Assembly (NCBI RefSeq): GCF_006715785.1
Contig: NZ_VFNX01000001.1
Location: forward strand, 1,054,001-1,118,000
From: Streptomyces puniciscabiei
Lineage (GTDB): Bacteria; Actinomycetota; Actinomycetes; Streptomycetales; Streptomycetaceae
Reading direction: 5' to 3'
DNA: 64,000 bases
A model generated the notes under the pieces. The model was not told the DNA's origin and searched no databases. It saw only the letters and a program-made list of their open reading frames with translations. This document shows positions 16,394 through 24,680 of this stretch, piece by piece (the first letter of the stretch is position 1; the number at the start of each line of letters is the position of its first letter). Made by a program: the position numbers and the translations under genes.

Positions 16394-18073
16394 ATGAGCC
16401 CCACTCCCCCCGCACGCCGTCTGCGCCTCGGTCTGCCGCGGCGGGTGTTCTCGCAGGTGCTGCTGATGCAGGTGGCGATCGCCGCGGGGGTCGCGGTGCT
16501 CGCGACCGGGCTGTTCCTGGCACCGCTGAGCAAGCAGCTGGACCAGGAGGCGGAACGGCGCGCGCTGGCCATCGCGCAGACGACGGCCCAGGACCCGCAG
16601 ATCGCCGAGGGCGTGCTGACCACTCCGCCGACCCAGAACGGTCCGGTGCAGGAGGAGGCCGAGCGGATCCGGCGGGCCACGCACGCGGAGTACATCGTGG
16701 TGATGGACCGGCGGGGAATGCGCTGGTCGCACACCACCCTCTCGGAGATCGGCGAGCACGTCTCCACCGACCCCAAACCGGCCCTGACCGGTCATGAGGT
16801 CATGGAGATCGACAACGGCACCCTGGGCCGCTCCGCCCGCGGAAAGGTGCCCCTGTACGACACCCACCACCGCATCATCGGGGCGGTCTCGGTCGGTATC
16901 GCCTACGACAGCGTGCGGGCGCGGCTGATCAGCGCGATCCCGGGCCTGTTCGCATACGCCGGCGGCGCTCTCGCGGTGGGCGCGCTGGCCGCCTGGCTGA
17001 TCTCCCGCCGGGTCCAGCGGCAGACCCGGGACCTGGCCTTCTCCGACATCTCGGCGCTGCTCGCGGAGCGTGAGGCGATGCTGCACGGCATCCGCGAGGG
17101 TGTGGTCGCCCTCGACCGCGGCGGCCGTGTCCGCCTGCTCAACGACGAGGCGCGGCGGCTGCTGGGCATCGGTGACGAGGCCGTCGGGCAGACCCCCGAC
17201 GAGGCGCTCGGCGCGGGCCGTACGACGGACGTCCTGGCCGGCCGGGTGACGGGCACCGATCTGCTCACCGTGCGCGGCCAGCGGGTGCTGGTCGCCAACC
17301 GCATGCCCACCGACGACGGCGGCGCCGTGGCCACCCTGCGCGACCGCACCGAACTGGAGCGGCTGGGGCGTGAACTCGACTCCACGCGCGGGCTGATCGA
17401 CGCCCTGCGCGCCCAGGACCACGAGCACGCCAACCGCATGCACACCGTGCTCGGACTGCTGGAGCTGGAGATGTACGACGACGCCGTGGAGTTCGTCGGC
17501 GAGGTGGTCGGCGACCACCGGGTCACCGCCGAGCAGGTCACCGAGAAGATCCAGGATCCCCTGCTCGCGGCGCTCCTGGTCGGCAAGGCGACCGTGGCGG
17601 CCGAGCGGGGCGTCGCGCTGTGGGTGTCGGAGCGCACCCGGCTGCCCGACCGGCTGATCGATCCGCGGGGTCTGGTCACGGTCGTGGGCAACCTGGTGGA
17701 CAACGCCCTCGACGCGGTCGCCGGCACACTCCACGCGCGCGTGGAGGTCGAGTTGCGCACCGAGGGTCGTACGGTCGTCCTCAAGGTGTGCGACACGGGC
17801 CCCGGGATCCCTGCGGACCAGCGGGAGCTGGTCTTCACCGACGGCTGGTCCACCAAGAAGCCGCCCGCGCACGGCAAACGAGGCCTCGGGCTCTCGCTGG
17901 TGCGCCGGCTCGCCGAACGGCAGGGCGGGAGCGCGACGGTCGGCGAGGCGGACGGTGGCGGCGCGGAGTTCACCGTGGTCCTGCCGGAGGCGCTGACCGA
18001 GCCGGAGCTGGAACCCGCGGTGCTCGGGGAGTCGTCCGAGCCCGCTGCCGTCGCCGAGGAGGAGACGCGATGA
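16394..18073 (+). CDS. CitA/DcuS-family sensor histidine kinase
   Basis: This 559-residue membrane kinase has a first transmembrane helix at about residues 21-42, an extracytoplasmic PDC/PAS-type sensor (about 45-175) typical of citrate and C4-dicarboxylate sensors, a second helix at about 180-202, a cytoplasmic PAS domain (about 220-320), then the phospho-acceptor region (LRAQDHEHANRMHTV, probable acceptor His343) and an HATPase domain (NLVDNALDA, DTGPGIP, GLGLSLV). The stop overlaps the next start as ATGA, so kinase and regulator are translationally coupled. It probably senses a di- or tricarboxylate outside the cell; the citrate-synthase-like genes just upstream fit that theme loosely. Confidence 0.9.
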   Translation: MSPTPPARRLRLGLPRRVFSQVLLMQVAIAAGVAVLATGLFLAPLSKQLDQEAERRALAIAQTTAQDPQIAEGVLTTPPTQNGPVQEEAERIRRATHAEYIVVMDRRGMRWSHTTLSEIGEHVSTDPKPALTGHEVMEIDNGTLGRSARGKVPLYDTHHRIIGAVSVGIAYDSVRARLISAIPGLFAYAGGALAVGALAAWLISRRVQRQTRDLAFSDISALLAEREAMLHGIREGVVALDRGGRVRLLNDEARRLLGIGDEAVGQTPDEALGAGRTTDVLAGRVTGTDLLTVRGQRVLVANRMPTDDGGAVATLRDRTELERLGRELDSTRGLIDALRAQDHEHANRMHTVLGLLELEMYDDAVEFVGEVVGDHRVTAEQVTEKIQDPLLAALLVGKATVAAERGVALWVSERTRLPDRLIDPRGLVTVVGNLVDNALDAVAGTLHARVEVELRTEGRTVVLKVCDTGPGIPADQRELVFTDGWSTKKPPAHGKRGLGLSLVRRLAERQGGSATVGEADGGGAEFTVVLPEALTEPELEPAVLGESSEPAAVAEEETR

Positions 18074-18750
18074 TCGAGGTCCTGGTCGTAGACGACGACA
18101 CCCGCGTCGCCCGGGTCAACGCCGCGTACGTGGAGAAGGTGCCGGGATTCCATGTCGCCGGCGAGGCACACAGCGCCGCGGAGGCGCTCCGGCAGGTGGA
18201 GAGGCTGCCGCGGCTGGACCTCGTCCTCATGGACCACTACCTGCCCGACGACACCGGTCTCGCGGTCGTCCGGGAGATGCGCCGGCGCGGCCACCAGGCG
18301 GACGTGATCATGGTGACGGCGGCGCGGGACGTGTCGACCGTCCAGGCCGCGATGCGGCAGGGGGCGCTGCAGTACCTGGTGAAACCGTTCGCCTTCGCCG
18401 GTCTGCGCGCCAAGCTGGAGGCGTACGCGCAGTTGCGGCGCACCCTGGACGGCGGCGGCGAGGCCGAACAGGCGGAGGTGGACCGCATCTTCGGCGCCCT
18501 GTCCGCTCCCTCGGAGCCGGAGCTGCCCAAGGGGCACTCCCCGACGACCGCCGAGCTGGTGCGCCAGGCGCTGATGAACGCCGAAGGGCCGCTGTCCGCC
18601 CAGGAGATCGCCGAGCGCACCGGGGTCAGCCGGCAGACGGCCCAGCGGTATCTGAAGCTCCTGGAGCGCACCGGCCGGGCCCGGCTGACCCTCAGGTACG
18701 GCGACGCGGGCCGCCCGGAACACCGTTACGGGTGGGCGACCCGCGGCTGA
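18070..18750 (+). CDS. CitB/DpiA-family response regulator
   Basis: This 226-residue regulator has a receiver domain (acidic pocket VVDDDTR, phospho-acceptor Asp in LVLMDHYLPD, switch Thr in MVTAA, Lys in YLVKPF) and a C-terminal winged-helix domain of CitB type (SAQEIAERTGVSRQTAQRYL). The ATG at 18070 overlaps the kinase stop (ATGA). It is the cognate partner of the upstream kinase. A paralogue lies at 21730-22422, on the far side of the ABC importer genes, with nearly the same motif order. Confidence 0.9.
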   Translation: MIEVLVVDDDTRVARVNAAYVEKVPGFHVAGEAHSAAEALRQVERLPRLDLVLMDHYLPDDTGLAVVREMRRRGHQADVIMVTAARDVSTVQAAMRQGALQYLVKPFAFAGLRAKLEAYAQLRRTLDGGGEAEQAEVDRIFGALSAPSEPELPKGHSPTTAELVRQALMNAEGPLSAQEIAERTGVSRQTAQRYLKLLERTGRARLTLRYGDAGRPEHRYGWATRG

Positions 18751-18760
18751 GCGGACCTGT

Positions 18761-19819
18761 CTACTTGGCAGCGTCGACGAACTCGGTCGTGTACGTCCTG
18801 CTCAAGTCGACCTTGGCGTTCTTGATGTTGGGGTTGAACGCCTTGAGGACCTTCTCAACGGTCTCGGGGCCGCCCTGGGGCATCACGCCGTCGTCGGTGA
18901 ACATCGGCAGGGTGCTCTTGATGGCCTGCGCGTAGAGCGCCTTGTTGCCCTGGGAGTAGTCGGCGGGCATCTTGGCGGCGATCTCGTCGGCGCTGTGCGT
19001 GGACATCCACTTGAGTGTCTTGACGAATGCGTTGACCAACTTCTGCACGGTGTCCTTGTGCCCGTTCACCCAGTCCGTCTGCATGTACAGACTTGACGAC
19101 GGGTACGGCCCTCCGAGCGCCTTCTGCGAACCCTCGGGGGTGCGCATGTCGAGGAGGACCTTCCCGGCCTTCTTGTCGAGGATCGTGGCGACGGTCGGGT
19201 CCGTCGTCATACCGGCGTCGATCGAGCCCTGCTGCAACGCGGCGATGAAGGTCGGGCCCGCGCCCACGGCGACCGGGGTGACATCGCTGACCTTCAGACC
19301 GTTCTTGACCGCCAGGTACTTGGTGAGGAAGTCGGTCGAGGAACCGAGACCGGTGATACCGAGCTTCTTGCCCTTGAAGTCCTTCGGTGCCGTGATGTCC
19401 TTCGCCTGCTCGGCGGAGACGACCTCCACCTCGCCGGGCGCGTGCGAGAACTGCACGACGGACTCCACCGACTTGCCCTTCGTCTGCAGGTCGAGAGTGT
19501 GGTCGTAGAAGCCGACGGCGCCCTGGACCTGGCCGGAGACGAGCGCTGTCTCGGCCTGGACACCGGCGGGCTCACTGAGGAGTTCCACGTCGAGGCCCTC
19601 GGAGTCGAAGTAGCCGAGCCGCTGGGTCAGCATCGCCGGCAGATAGATGACCTTGTCCAGGCCACCGACCATGATCTTGACCTTCGTACCCTGGCCGTCG
19701 CCCTTGCTGCCGGCGTCGGCGGAGGTGCTGCTCGCCGCGTCATTGGCGCAGGCAGTGAGCGAGGAGAGGGCGAGCAGGCCGGAGGCGGCGAGGGAGACGT
19801 ATCTGGCGGTCTTGCGCAT
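18761..19819 (-). CDS. ABC importer lipoprotein, SsuA/NMT1 type
   Basis: This 352-residue extracellular solute-binding lipoprotein has a basic start, hydrophobic core and lipobox LTAC (Cys about 24), then a Ser/Asp/Gly-rich tether and a type II periplasmic-binding fold of the nitrate/sulfonate/thiamine-precursor family (GGLDKVIYLPAML, YFDSEGLDVELL, GITGLGSSTDFLTKYLA). It is the third gene of the leftward ATPase-permease-binding protein set, 86 bases after the permease. Its stop lies ten bases from the convergent CitB-type regulator. The ligand is unknown: the family handles alkanesulfonates, nitrate, taurine, pyrimidine precursors and aromatic acids. Confidence 0.88.
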   Translation of the reverse strand: MRKTARYVSLAASGLLALSSLTACANDAASSTSADAGSKGDGQGTKVKIMVGGLDKVIYLPAMLTQRLGYFDSEGLDVELLSEPAGVQAETALVSGQVQGAVGFYDHTLDLQTKGKSVESVVQFSHAPGEVEVVSAEQAKDITAPKDFKGKKLGITGLGSSTDFLTKYLAVKNGLKVSDVTPVAVGAGPTFIAALQQGSIDAGMTTDPTVATILDKKAGKVLLDMRTPEGSQKALGGPYPSSSLYMQTDWVNGHKDTVQKLVNAFVKTLKWMSTHSADEIAAKMPADYSQGNKALYAQAIKSTLPMFTDDGVMPQGGPETVEKVLKAFNPNIKNAKVDLSRTYTTEFVDAAK

Positions 19820-19905
19820 GGCGGTTCACGTCCTTGGGAGAGGGCTGTACGGGGCAGGCGGGGACTTGGAGCGCCGGGCCTCGGGGCGGCGCTCGGTGGG
19901 CGGGC

Positions 19906-20766
19906 TCAGTCGGAGTGCGCCGGCTTCCACCGGAAGATGCGGCGCTCGGCGAAGGTCAGCAGGCCCTCGGCGGCGAGGGCGACGACGGCGAGGATGACCA
20001 TCGCGGCGTAGACACCGGCGGCGTTGAAGGTGCCCTGGGACGCGGCGACGAGTAGGCCGATGCCCTTGGTGGCACCGATGTACTCGCCGACGATGGCGCC
20101 GATGAGGGCGAAGCCGAAGCTGACGTGGAGGCTGGTGAAGATCCAGGAGGTGGCCGACGGGATGACCACCTGAAGCGTCACCCGGCGATTGCTCGCGCCG
20201 AGGATCCGGGCGTTGGCGACCAGATTGCGGTCGACTTCGCGAGCGCCCTGGAAGGCGTTGAAGAACACCGGGAAGAACACCAGCACCACGGCCGACGCGA
20301 CCTTGGAGGCGGGGCCCAGGCCGAACCAGATCAGAAAGACCGGGGCCAGCACGATCCTGGGGATGGAGTTGAGCACCTTGACGTACGGACCGAGGACGTC
20401 GGCGAGGAAGGCGATCCGCCCCAGAGCGATACCGAAGATCACACCGGCGACGACACCGATGACCCAGCCGAGCAGCGCTTCCTGCAGCGTGGCCCAGATC
20501 TGCTCGCCCAGCGAGCCCTGTGCCGTTCCGTGCATCACCCAGGTGCGGATCTGGTCCCAGATCCGCGAGGGCATCGAGAAGTTGAACGGGTCGATGATCT
20601 TGGCCCGGGACAGCCCTTCCCACAGGCCGAGCACGGCTACCAGGAGGAGCACCCGCGCAGCGGAGACGACCACCTTGCGCCTGCGGGCGGCCTGAGCGCG
20701 CGACTGGGCGCGCCCCGGGACCTTGGCCGTGTCGACGACCGGCGTGCTGATGACCTCAGGCGACAT
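19906..20766 (-). CDS. ABC importer permease, SsuC/TauC type
   Basis: This 286-residue inner-membrane permease has about six hydrophobic helices and the BPD_transp_1 coupling region with the EAA-like motif (EVDRNLVANARILGASNRR). It forms the channel of the importer whose ATPase is encoded just upstream. I take ATG 20766, which has GAGAGGGG eight bases upstream; GTG 20775 is possible but too close to that site. The start lies inside the ATPase gene, an 11-base overlap, so the two are coupled. Confidence 0.9.
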   Translation of the reverse strand: MSPEVISTPVVDTAKVPGRAQSRAQAARRRKVVVSAARVLLLVAVLGLWEGLSRAKIIDPFNFSMPSRIWDQIRTWVMHGTAQGSLGEQIWATLQEALLGWVIGVVAGVIFGIALGRIAFLADVLGPYVKVLNSIPRIVLAPVFLIWFGLGPASKVASAVVLVFFPVFFNAFQGAREVDRNLVANARILGASNRRVTLQVVIPSATSWIFTSLHVSFGFALIGAIVGEYIGATKGIGLLVAASQGTFNAAGVYAAMVILAVVALAAEGLLTFAERRIFRWKPAHSD

Positions 20767-21571
20767 GAGCGGCACCCCTCTCGCGGGTGATGCGGACCTC
20801 TTCGCCGAGGGACTCCCAGATCTCGCGGTAGATCTCGATGAACCGCGGCTCGAGGCGTACCGACTCGACCTTGCGCGGCCGCGGCAGATCGATGTCGAAG
20901 ACCTGCTTCACGGTCGCGGGGCCCGCGGTCATCACGACGACCTTGTCGGCGAGCGCGATGGACTCCTCCAGGTCATGGGTGACGAAGACGACCGAGGCGC
21001 CCGTGCCCTCCCACAGCTCCAGCAGCTCGTCCGACATCAGCGCGCGGGTCTGCACGTCCAGGGCCGAGAACGGCTCGTCCATCAGCAGGATCTCGGGGTC
21101 GTTGACGAAGGTGGCGGCGAGGGCGACGCGCTTGCGCTGACCGCCGGAGAGCTGGTGCGGGTAGCGGTCCTCGAAGGCGGCGAGGCCGACGCGGGCCAGC
21201 CACTCCCGGGCCTTCTCCCTGGCCTCGGCCTTCGGCACGCCCCGGAAGCGCGGGCCGGCCATGACGTTGGACAGGACCGTGCGCCACGGGAAGGTGGCGT
21301 CCTGCTGGAAGACGAAGCCGACCTTGTCTCCGACACCGCCGACCGGCTCGCCGGCCACCAGCACCTCACCCTCGGTGGGCTCCTCCAGGCCGCTGACCAG
21401 CGTCAGCGTGGTGGACTTTCCGCAGCCGGTCGGTCCTACGACGGCCACGAACTCGCCCCGCTCGACGGTGAGGTCCAGGCCGCGCACGGCCGTGTGCAGT
21501 CCCCCTGACGGGGTTCTGAAGGTCTTGCTCGCGCCCCGCAGCTCGATGGCGGGGCTGGTGTGTGCGCTCAT
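20756..21571 (-). CDS. ABC importer ATPase, SsuB/TauB type
   Basis: This 271-residue ATP-binding subunit has Walker A GPTGCGKST, the Q-loop FQQDATFPWRT, signature LSGGQRKRVALA, Walker B ILLMDEPFSALD and the switch His in VTHDLEES, all intact. It energises nitrate/sulfonate-type import. The ATG at 21571 (MSAHTSPAIEL) is preferred; the 24 codons upstream are not protein-like and cross the palindromic operator region. It is divergent from a lone CitB-type regulator gene with 158 bases between. Confidence 0.9.
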   Translation of the reverse strand: MSAHTSPAIELRGASKTFRTPSGGLHTAVRGLDLTVERGEFVAVVGPTGCGKSTTLTLVSGLEEPTEGEVLVAGEPVGGVGDKVGFVFQQDATFPWRTVLSNVMAGPRFRGVPKAEAREKAREWLARVGLAAFEDRYPHQLSGGQRKRVALAATFVNDPEILLMDEPFSALDVQTRALMSDELLELWEGTGASVVFVTHDLEESIALADKVVVMTAGPATVKQVFDIDLPRPRKVESVRLEPRFIEIYREIWESLGEEVRITRERGAAHVA

Positions 21572-21611
21572 GGCCCGGGACGGTAGGTGTGGCCCCGGCC
21601 ACCGCAGGAGT

Positions 21612-21669
21612 CTTGTGAGCACAAGCCGTTCTTTTGCTCGCAAGAGCCTGTTGTGCTCTTTTTGCTCGC
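21612..21669. promoter_or_regulatory. tandem palindromes in a divergent promoter
   Basis: Between the importer ATPase and the divergent regulator are CTTGTGAGCACAAG (21612-21625, perfect 6-bp arms) and CTTTTGCTCGCAAGAG (21631-21646, one mismatch in 7-bp arms), with centres exactly 20 bases apart. TTGTGCTC (21651-21658) is the inverted copy of GAGCACAA in the first site, and TTTTGCTCGC occurs twice (21632-21641, 21660-21669). The array probably forms two or three binding sites on the same DNA face for the adjacent regulator. Confidence 0.65.
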
Positions 21670-21729
21670 GCTACAACTGCGGAGCCGAAACACGGGCTTA
21701 ACGCTCGTCGGCCTTGAAGGAGAGGCCTG

Positions 21730-22422
21730 ATGATTGACGTCCTGGTCGTGGACGACGACTTCCGCGTCGCTGAGATAAACGCCAAGTACGTGGGAAAGGT
21801 TCCCGGCTTCCGGGTGACCGCCCGCGCGCACAGCGCCGCCCAGGCACTGGCCGCCGTCGAACGCGGCACCATCGACCTGGTCCTGCTCGACCACTACCTG
21901 CCGGACCAGACGGGTCTCGATCTCGTGCACCGCATGCGGGAGCAGGGTCACGGCACGGATGTCATCATGATCACCGCGGCAAGCGACGTGACGACCGTGC
22001 AGCAGGCGATGCGCCTGGGCGCCCTGCACTACCTGGTCAAACCGTTCACCTTCGCCGCCCTGCGGGCCCGCCTCGACTCCTATGCCGCGCTGCGTCGCAC
22101 CGTGGACCGGGTCGGCGGCCACGGCCTGACCGGTCAGGAGCAGGTCGACCGGATCTTCGGGGCGCTGCGGGCGTCTCCCGCACCGTCCGCGCCCGGCCTG
22201 CCGAGCGGCCACTCGGAGCCGACGACCGATCTGATCTGCGGCGTCCTGCACCGCGCGGACCAGCCGTTGTCCGCCCACGAGGTGGCCGCGCGGACGGGCC
22301 TGAGCCGCTCCACGGCCCAGCGCTATCTCCGCCACCTCGAACAGGCCGGCCGGCTCCGGCTCTCCCTGAAGTACGGCGACACCGGCCGGCCTGAGCACCG
22401 CTACGCCTGGGTGGCGCCCTGA
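21730..22422 (+). CDS. lone CitB-family response regulator, paralogue of 18070-18750
   Basis: This 230-residue regulator has a complete receiver (VVDDDFR, LVLLDHYLPDQTG, MITAAS, YLVKPF) and the same C-terminal helix-turn-helix as the regulator at 18070 (SAHEVAARTGLSRSTAQRYL; GDTGRPEHRYAW). The two proteins align from end to end, so they are recent paralogues. No kinase gene adjoins it: the divergent neighbours are the importer ATPase, permease and binding protein, and the convergent neighbour is a symporter. It may be phosphorylated by the CitA-type kinase at 16394 or by a distant kinase. GAAGGAGAGG stands seven bases before the ATG. Confidence 0.9.
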   Translation: MIDVLVVDDDFRVAEINAKYVGKVPGFRVTARAHSAAQALAAVERGTIDLVLLDHYLPDQTGLDLVHRMREQGHGTDVIMITAASDVTTVQQAMRLGALHYLVKPFTFAALRARLDSYAALRRTVDRVGGHGLTGQEQVDRIFGALRASPAPSAPGLPSGHSEPTTDLICGVLHRADQPLSAHEVAARTGLSRSTAQRYLRHLEQAGRLRLSLKYGDTGRPEHRYAWVAP

Positions 22423-22473
22423 GGCAGCCGGGCCGGCGGCGGCCTGCCCAACCGGCTGAACGGTTCTGCCCGG

Positions 22474-24066
22474 CTACGCGGCGCCGGCGCCGGTCAGCGA
22501 CCGGACCTCCGTCTCGGCGTACTTGGCCTCGTCGGCGACCTCGTCGGAGGTGATCGTGCCGAGCCAGCCGGCGAGGAAGCCGAGCGGGATGGAGACGATG
22601 CCGGGGTTCTGCAGCGGGAAGTACTGGAAGTCGACGTCCGGGAACAGTGAGGACGGGCTGCCGGAGACCACCGGGGAGAGCAGCACCAGTGCGAGCGCCG
22701 GGATCAGCCCGCCGTACACGGCCCACACCGCGCCGCGCGTGGTGAAGCCGCGCCAGAACAGCGAGTACAGCAGCACCGGAAGATTCGCCGACGCGGCGAC
22801 GGCGAAGGCGAGGCCGACGAGGAAGGCGACGTTGAGGTCACGGGCCAGCAGCCCGAGCGCGATCGCCATGACACCGATGGCGACCGCCGCCCACCGCGCC
22901 ACGGCCACCTCGCTGCGTGCCGTGCCGCGCGAGCGCCGCAGCGAGGCGTACAGGTCGTGCGCCACCGACGCCGACGAGGCGAGCGTGATGCCGGCCACCA
23001 CGGCGAGGATCGTGGCGAAGGCGACGGCGGCTACGACCGCGAACAGAACCGTTCCGCCGGTGGAGCCCGCGCCGCCGCCCAGGTCGAGGGCGAGCAGCGG
23101 CACCGCCGTGTTCCCGGCCGCGTTCGAACCGCGCACCGCATCCGTCCCCACCACCGCGGCCGCACCGAAGCCGAGGACGATCGTCATCAGGTAGAAGCCG
23201 CCGATCAGCCCGATGGACCAGACCGCGGAACGGCGGGCGGCCCGCGCGGTGGGCACGGTGTAGAAGCGGGACAGGATGTGCGGCAGTCCCCCCGTGCCCA
23301 GCACGAGGGCGAGCCCCAGGCTGATGAAGTCCAGGCGGGCGGTCCATGTGCCGCCGTACTTCAGGCCAGGCGCCAGGAAGGCCCTTCCGTGACCGCTGCG
23401 GTCCGCGGCCGTGAGCAGCAGGCGGTCGACGTCGCCGTGGAAGCGGAGCAGGACGAGCACCGTCAGCGCGATCGTGCCGCTGAGCAGCAGCACCGCCTTC
23501 ACGATCTGGATCCAGGTGGTGGCCCGCATCCCTCCCAACGACACATAGATCACCATGAGCGCGCCGACCCCGATGACCGCCCAGGCCTGCGCAGCCCCGC
23601 TCGTCCGCCCCAGCAGCAGCGCCACCAGACTGCCCGCGCCGACCATTTGCGCCACCAGATACAGGACGGACACGGTGACCGAGGAAGTTCCCGCGGCGAT
23701 CCGCACCGGTCGCTCGCTCATCCGCGCGGCCACCACGTCGGCCAGGGTGAACCGCCCGCAGTTGCGCACGAGTTCGGCCACCAGGAACAGCACCACCAGC
23801 CAGGCCACCAGGAAGCCCACGACGTACAGCATCCCGTCGTACCCGTACAGCGCGATGAGCCCGGTGACGCCGAGGAAGGAGGCGGCCGACATGTAGTCAC
23901 CGGCGATGGCAAAACCATTCTCCATGGGAGAGAACAGCCGCCCTCCGGCATAGAACTCCTCCGCCGAACCCTGCCGTCGACGGCTCACCCACGTCGTGAT
24001 CCCGAGGGTGACGGCCACGAAACCGCTGAACAGCAGCAGTGCCAGCCTTTGATGATCAGCGGTCAC
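22474..24066 (-). CDS. sodium:solute symporter, acetate (ActP/MctC) type
   Basis: This 530-residue SSS-family transporter has about 13 transmembrane segments. It shows the family features near the N-terminus (GSAEEFYAGGRLFSPMENGFAIAGDYMSAASFLG) that mark the cation/acetate and monocarboxylate symporters, and the GTGGLPHIL motif. It would take up acetate, propionate or a related acid with Na+. The GTG start overlaps the stop of the DUF485 gene (GTGA); DUF485 proteins regularly accompany ActP symporters. The upstream two-component genes on the same strand may control it. The substrate is inferred from family and context. Confidence 0.9.
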   Translation of the reverse strand: MTADHQRLALLLFSGFVAVTLGITTWVSRRRQGSAEEFYAGGRLFSPMENGFAIAGDYMSAASFLGVTGLIALYGYDGMLYVVGFLVAWLVVLFLVAELVRNCGRFTLADVVAARMSERPVRIAAGTSSVTVSVLYLVAQMVGAGSLVALLLGRTSGAAQAWAVIGVGALMVIYVSLGGMRATTWIQIVKAVLLLSGTIALTVLVLLRFHGDVDRLLLTAADRSGHGRAFLAPGLKYGGTWTARLDFISLGLALVLGTGGLPHILSRFYTVPTARAARRSAVWSIGLIGGFYLMTIVLGFGAAAVVGTDAVRGSNAAGNTAVPLLALDLGGGAGSTGGTVLFAVVAAVAFATILAVVAGITLASSASVAHDLYASLRRSRGTARSEVAVARWAAVAIGVMAIALGLLARDLNVAFLVGLAFAVAASANLPVLLYSLFWRGFTTRGAVWAVYGGLIPALALVLLSPVVSGSPSSLFPDVDFQYFPLQNPGIVSIPLGFLAGWLGTITSDEVADEAKYAETEVRSLTGAGAA

Positions 24067-24611
24067 GAGGCACCTCCCCGCGCTTCGCGGGCCAGTTCCT
24101 GGGTGTCCCAGCGCAGCTCCAGCGCCGCCCGGTCCCGGCGGAGCCGCGCATGCCGGGCGTAGGCCCAGGTCAGCAGGAACGTGGTGAGGAACTGCCCCAG
24201 CCCGGCCACCATGGCCACGTTCACCGCGCCCGTCACGGGCCGGGCCATGAGCCCGGGGGCGGCCGTGGCGGTGACCACGAAGCCCACGTACCAGGCGAGG
24301 AAGGCGGCGACTCCCGGCACGACGAACCTCCGGTATCTGGTGCGTACCTCCTGGAAGGCCGCGCTGCGCTGCACCTCGACGTACACATCGCGAGCGCGAA
24401 CCGTCGCTCCGCTCAGCTCCCCGCGGGCCGACGGCACCACCGGCGCCGGCACACCGGTGCTGTCCAGCTCGCCCCAGCCGCAGGCCAGGGCGTCGTACCA
24501 GGGGTCTTCGTACGGCATGTCGCGGGAGGGCGCGCCGTGGTCCTGCGGGTTCTCGGCCGAACTCTCGGGACCGTCCCCAGCGCCATGGGCACGACCGTTG
24601 CTTGACTGCAT
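24063..24611 (-). CDS. DUF485 membrane protein (YjcH-like)
   Basis: This 182-residue protein has two transmembrane helices (about residues 98-122 and 132-155) characteristic of DUF485, preceded by an unusually long hydrophilic N-terminal region of about 95 residues; typical YjcH proteins are about 100 residues in total. It is the usual partner of the acetate symporter, encoded immediately downstream with a 4-base overlap. A TTG codon two codons upstream could be the start, but I use ATG 24611; neither has a strong ribosome site. Confidence 0.82.
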   Translation of the reverse strand: MQSSNGRAHGAGDGPESSAENPQDHGAPSRDMPYEDPWYDALACGWGELDSTGVPAPVVPSARGELSGATVRARDVYVEVQRSAAFQEVRTRYRRFVVPGVAAFLAWYVGFVVTATAAPGLMARPVTGAVNVAMVAGLGQFLTTFLLTWAYARHARLRRDRAALELRWDTQELAREARGGAS

Positions 24612-24680
24612 GCCCAAGGATGGACAGATCGGGAAGTTCTCTGACTCTTCTTCCTCCGGCTCTTCACCCCATCAGGTGAT

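Noticed and set aside
24601..24617. TTG start for the DUF485 gene
   Set aside because: ATG two codons later is simpler; neither has a good ribosome site.
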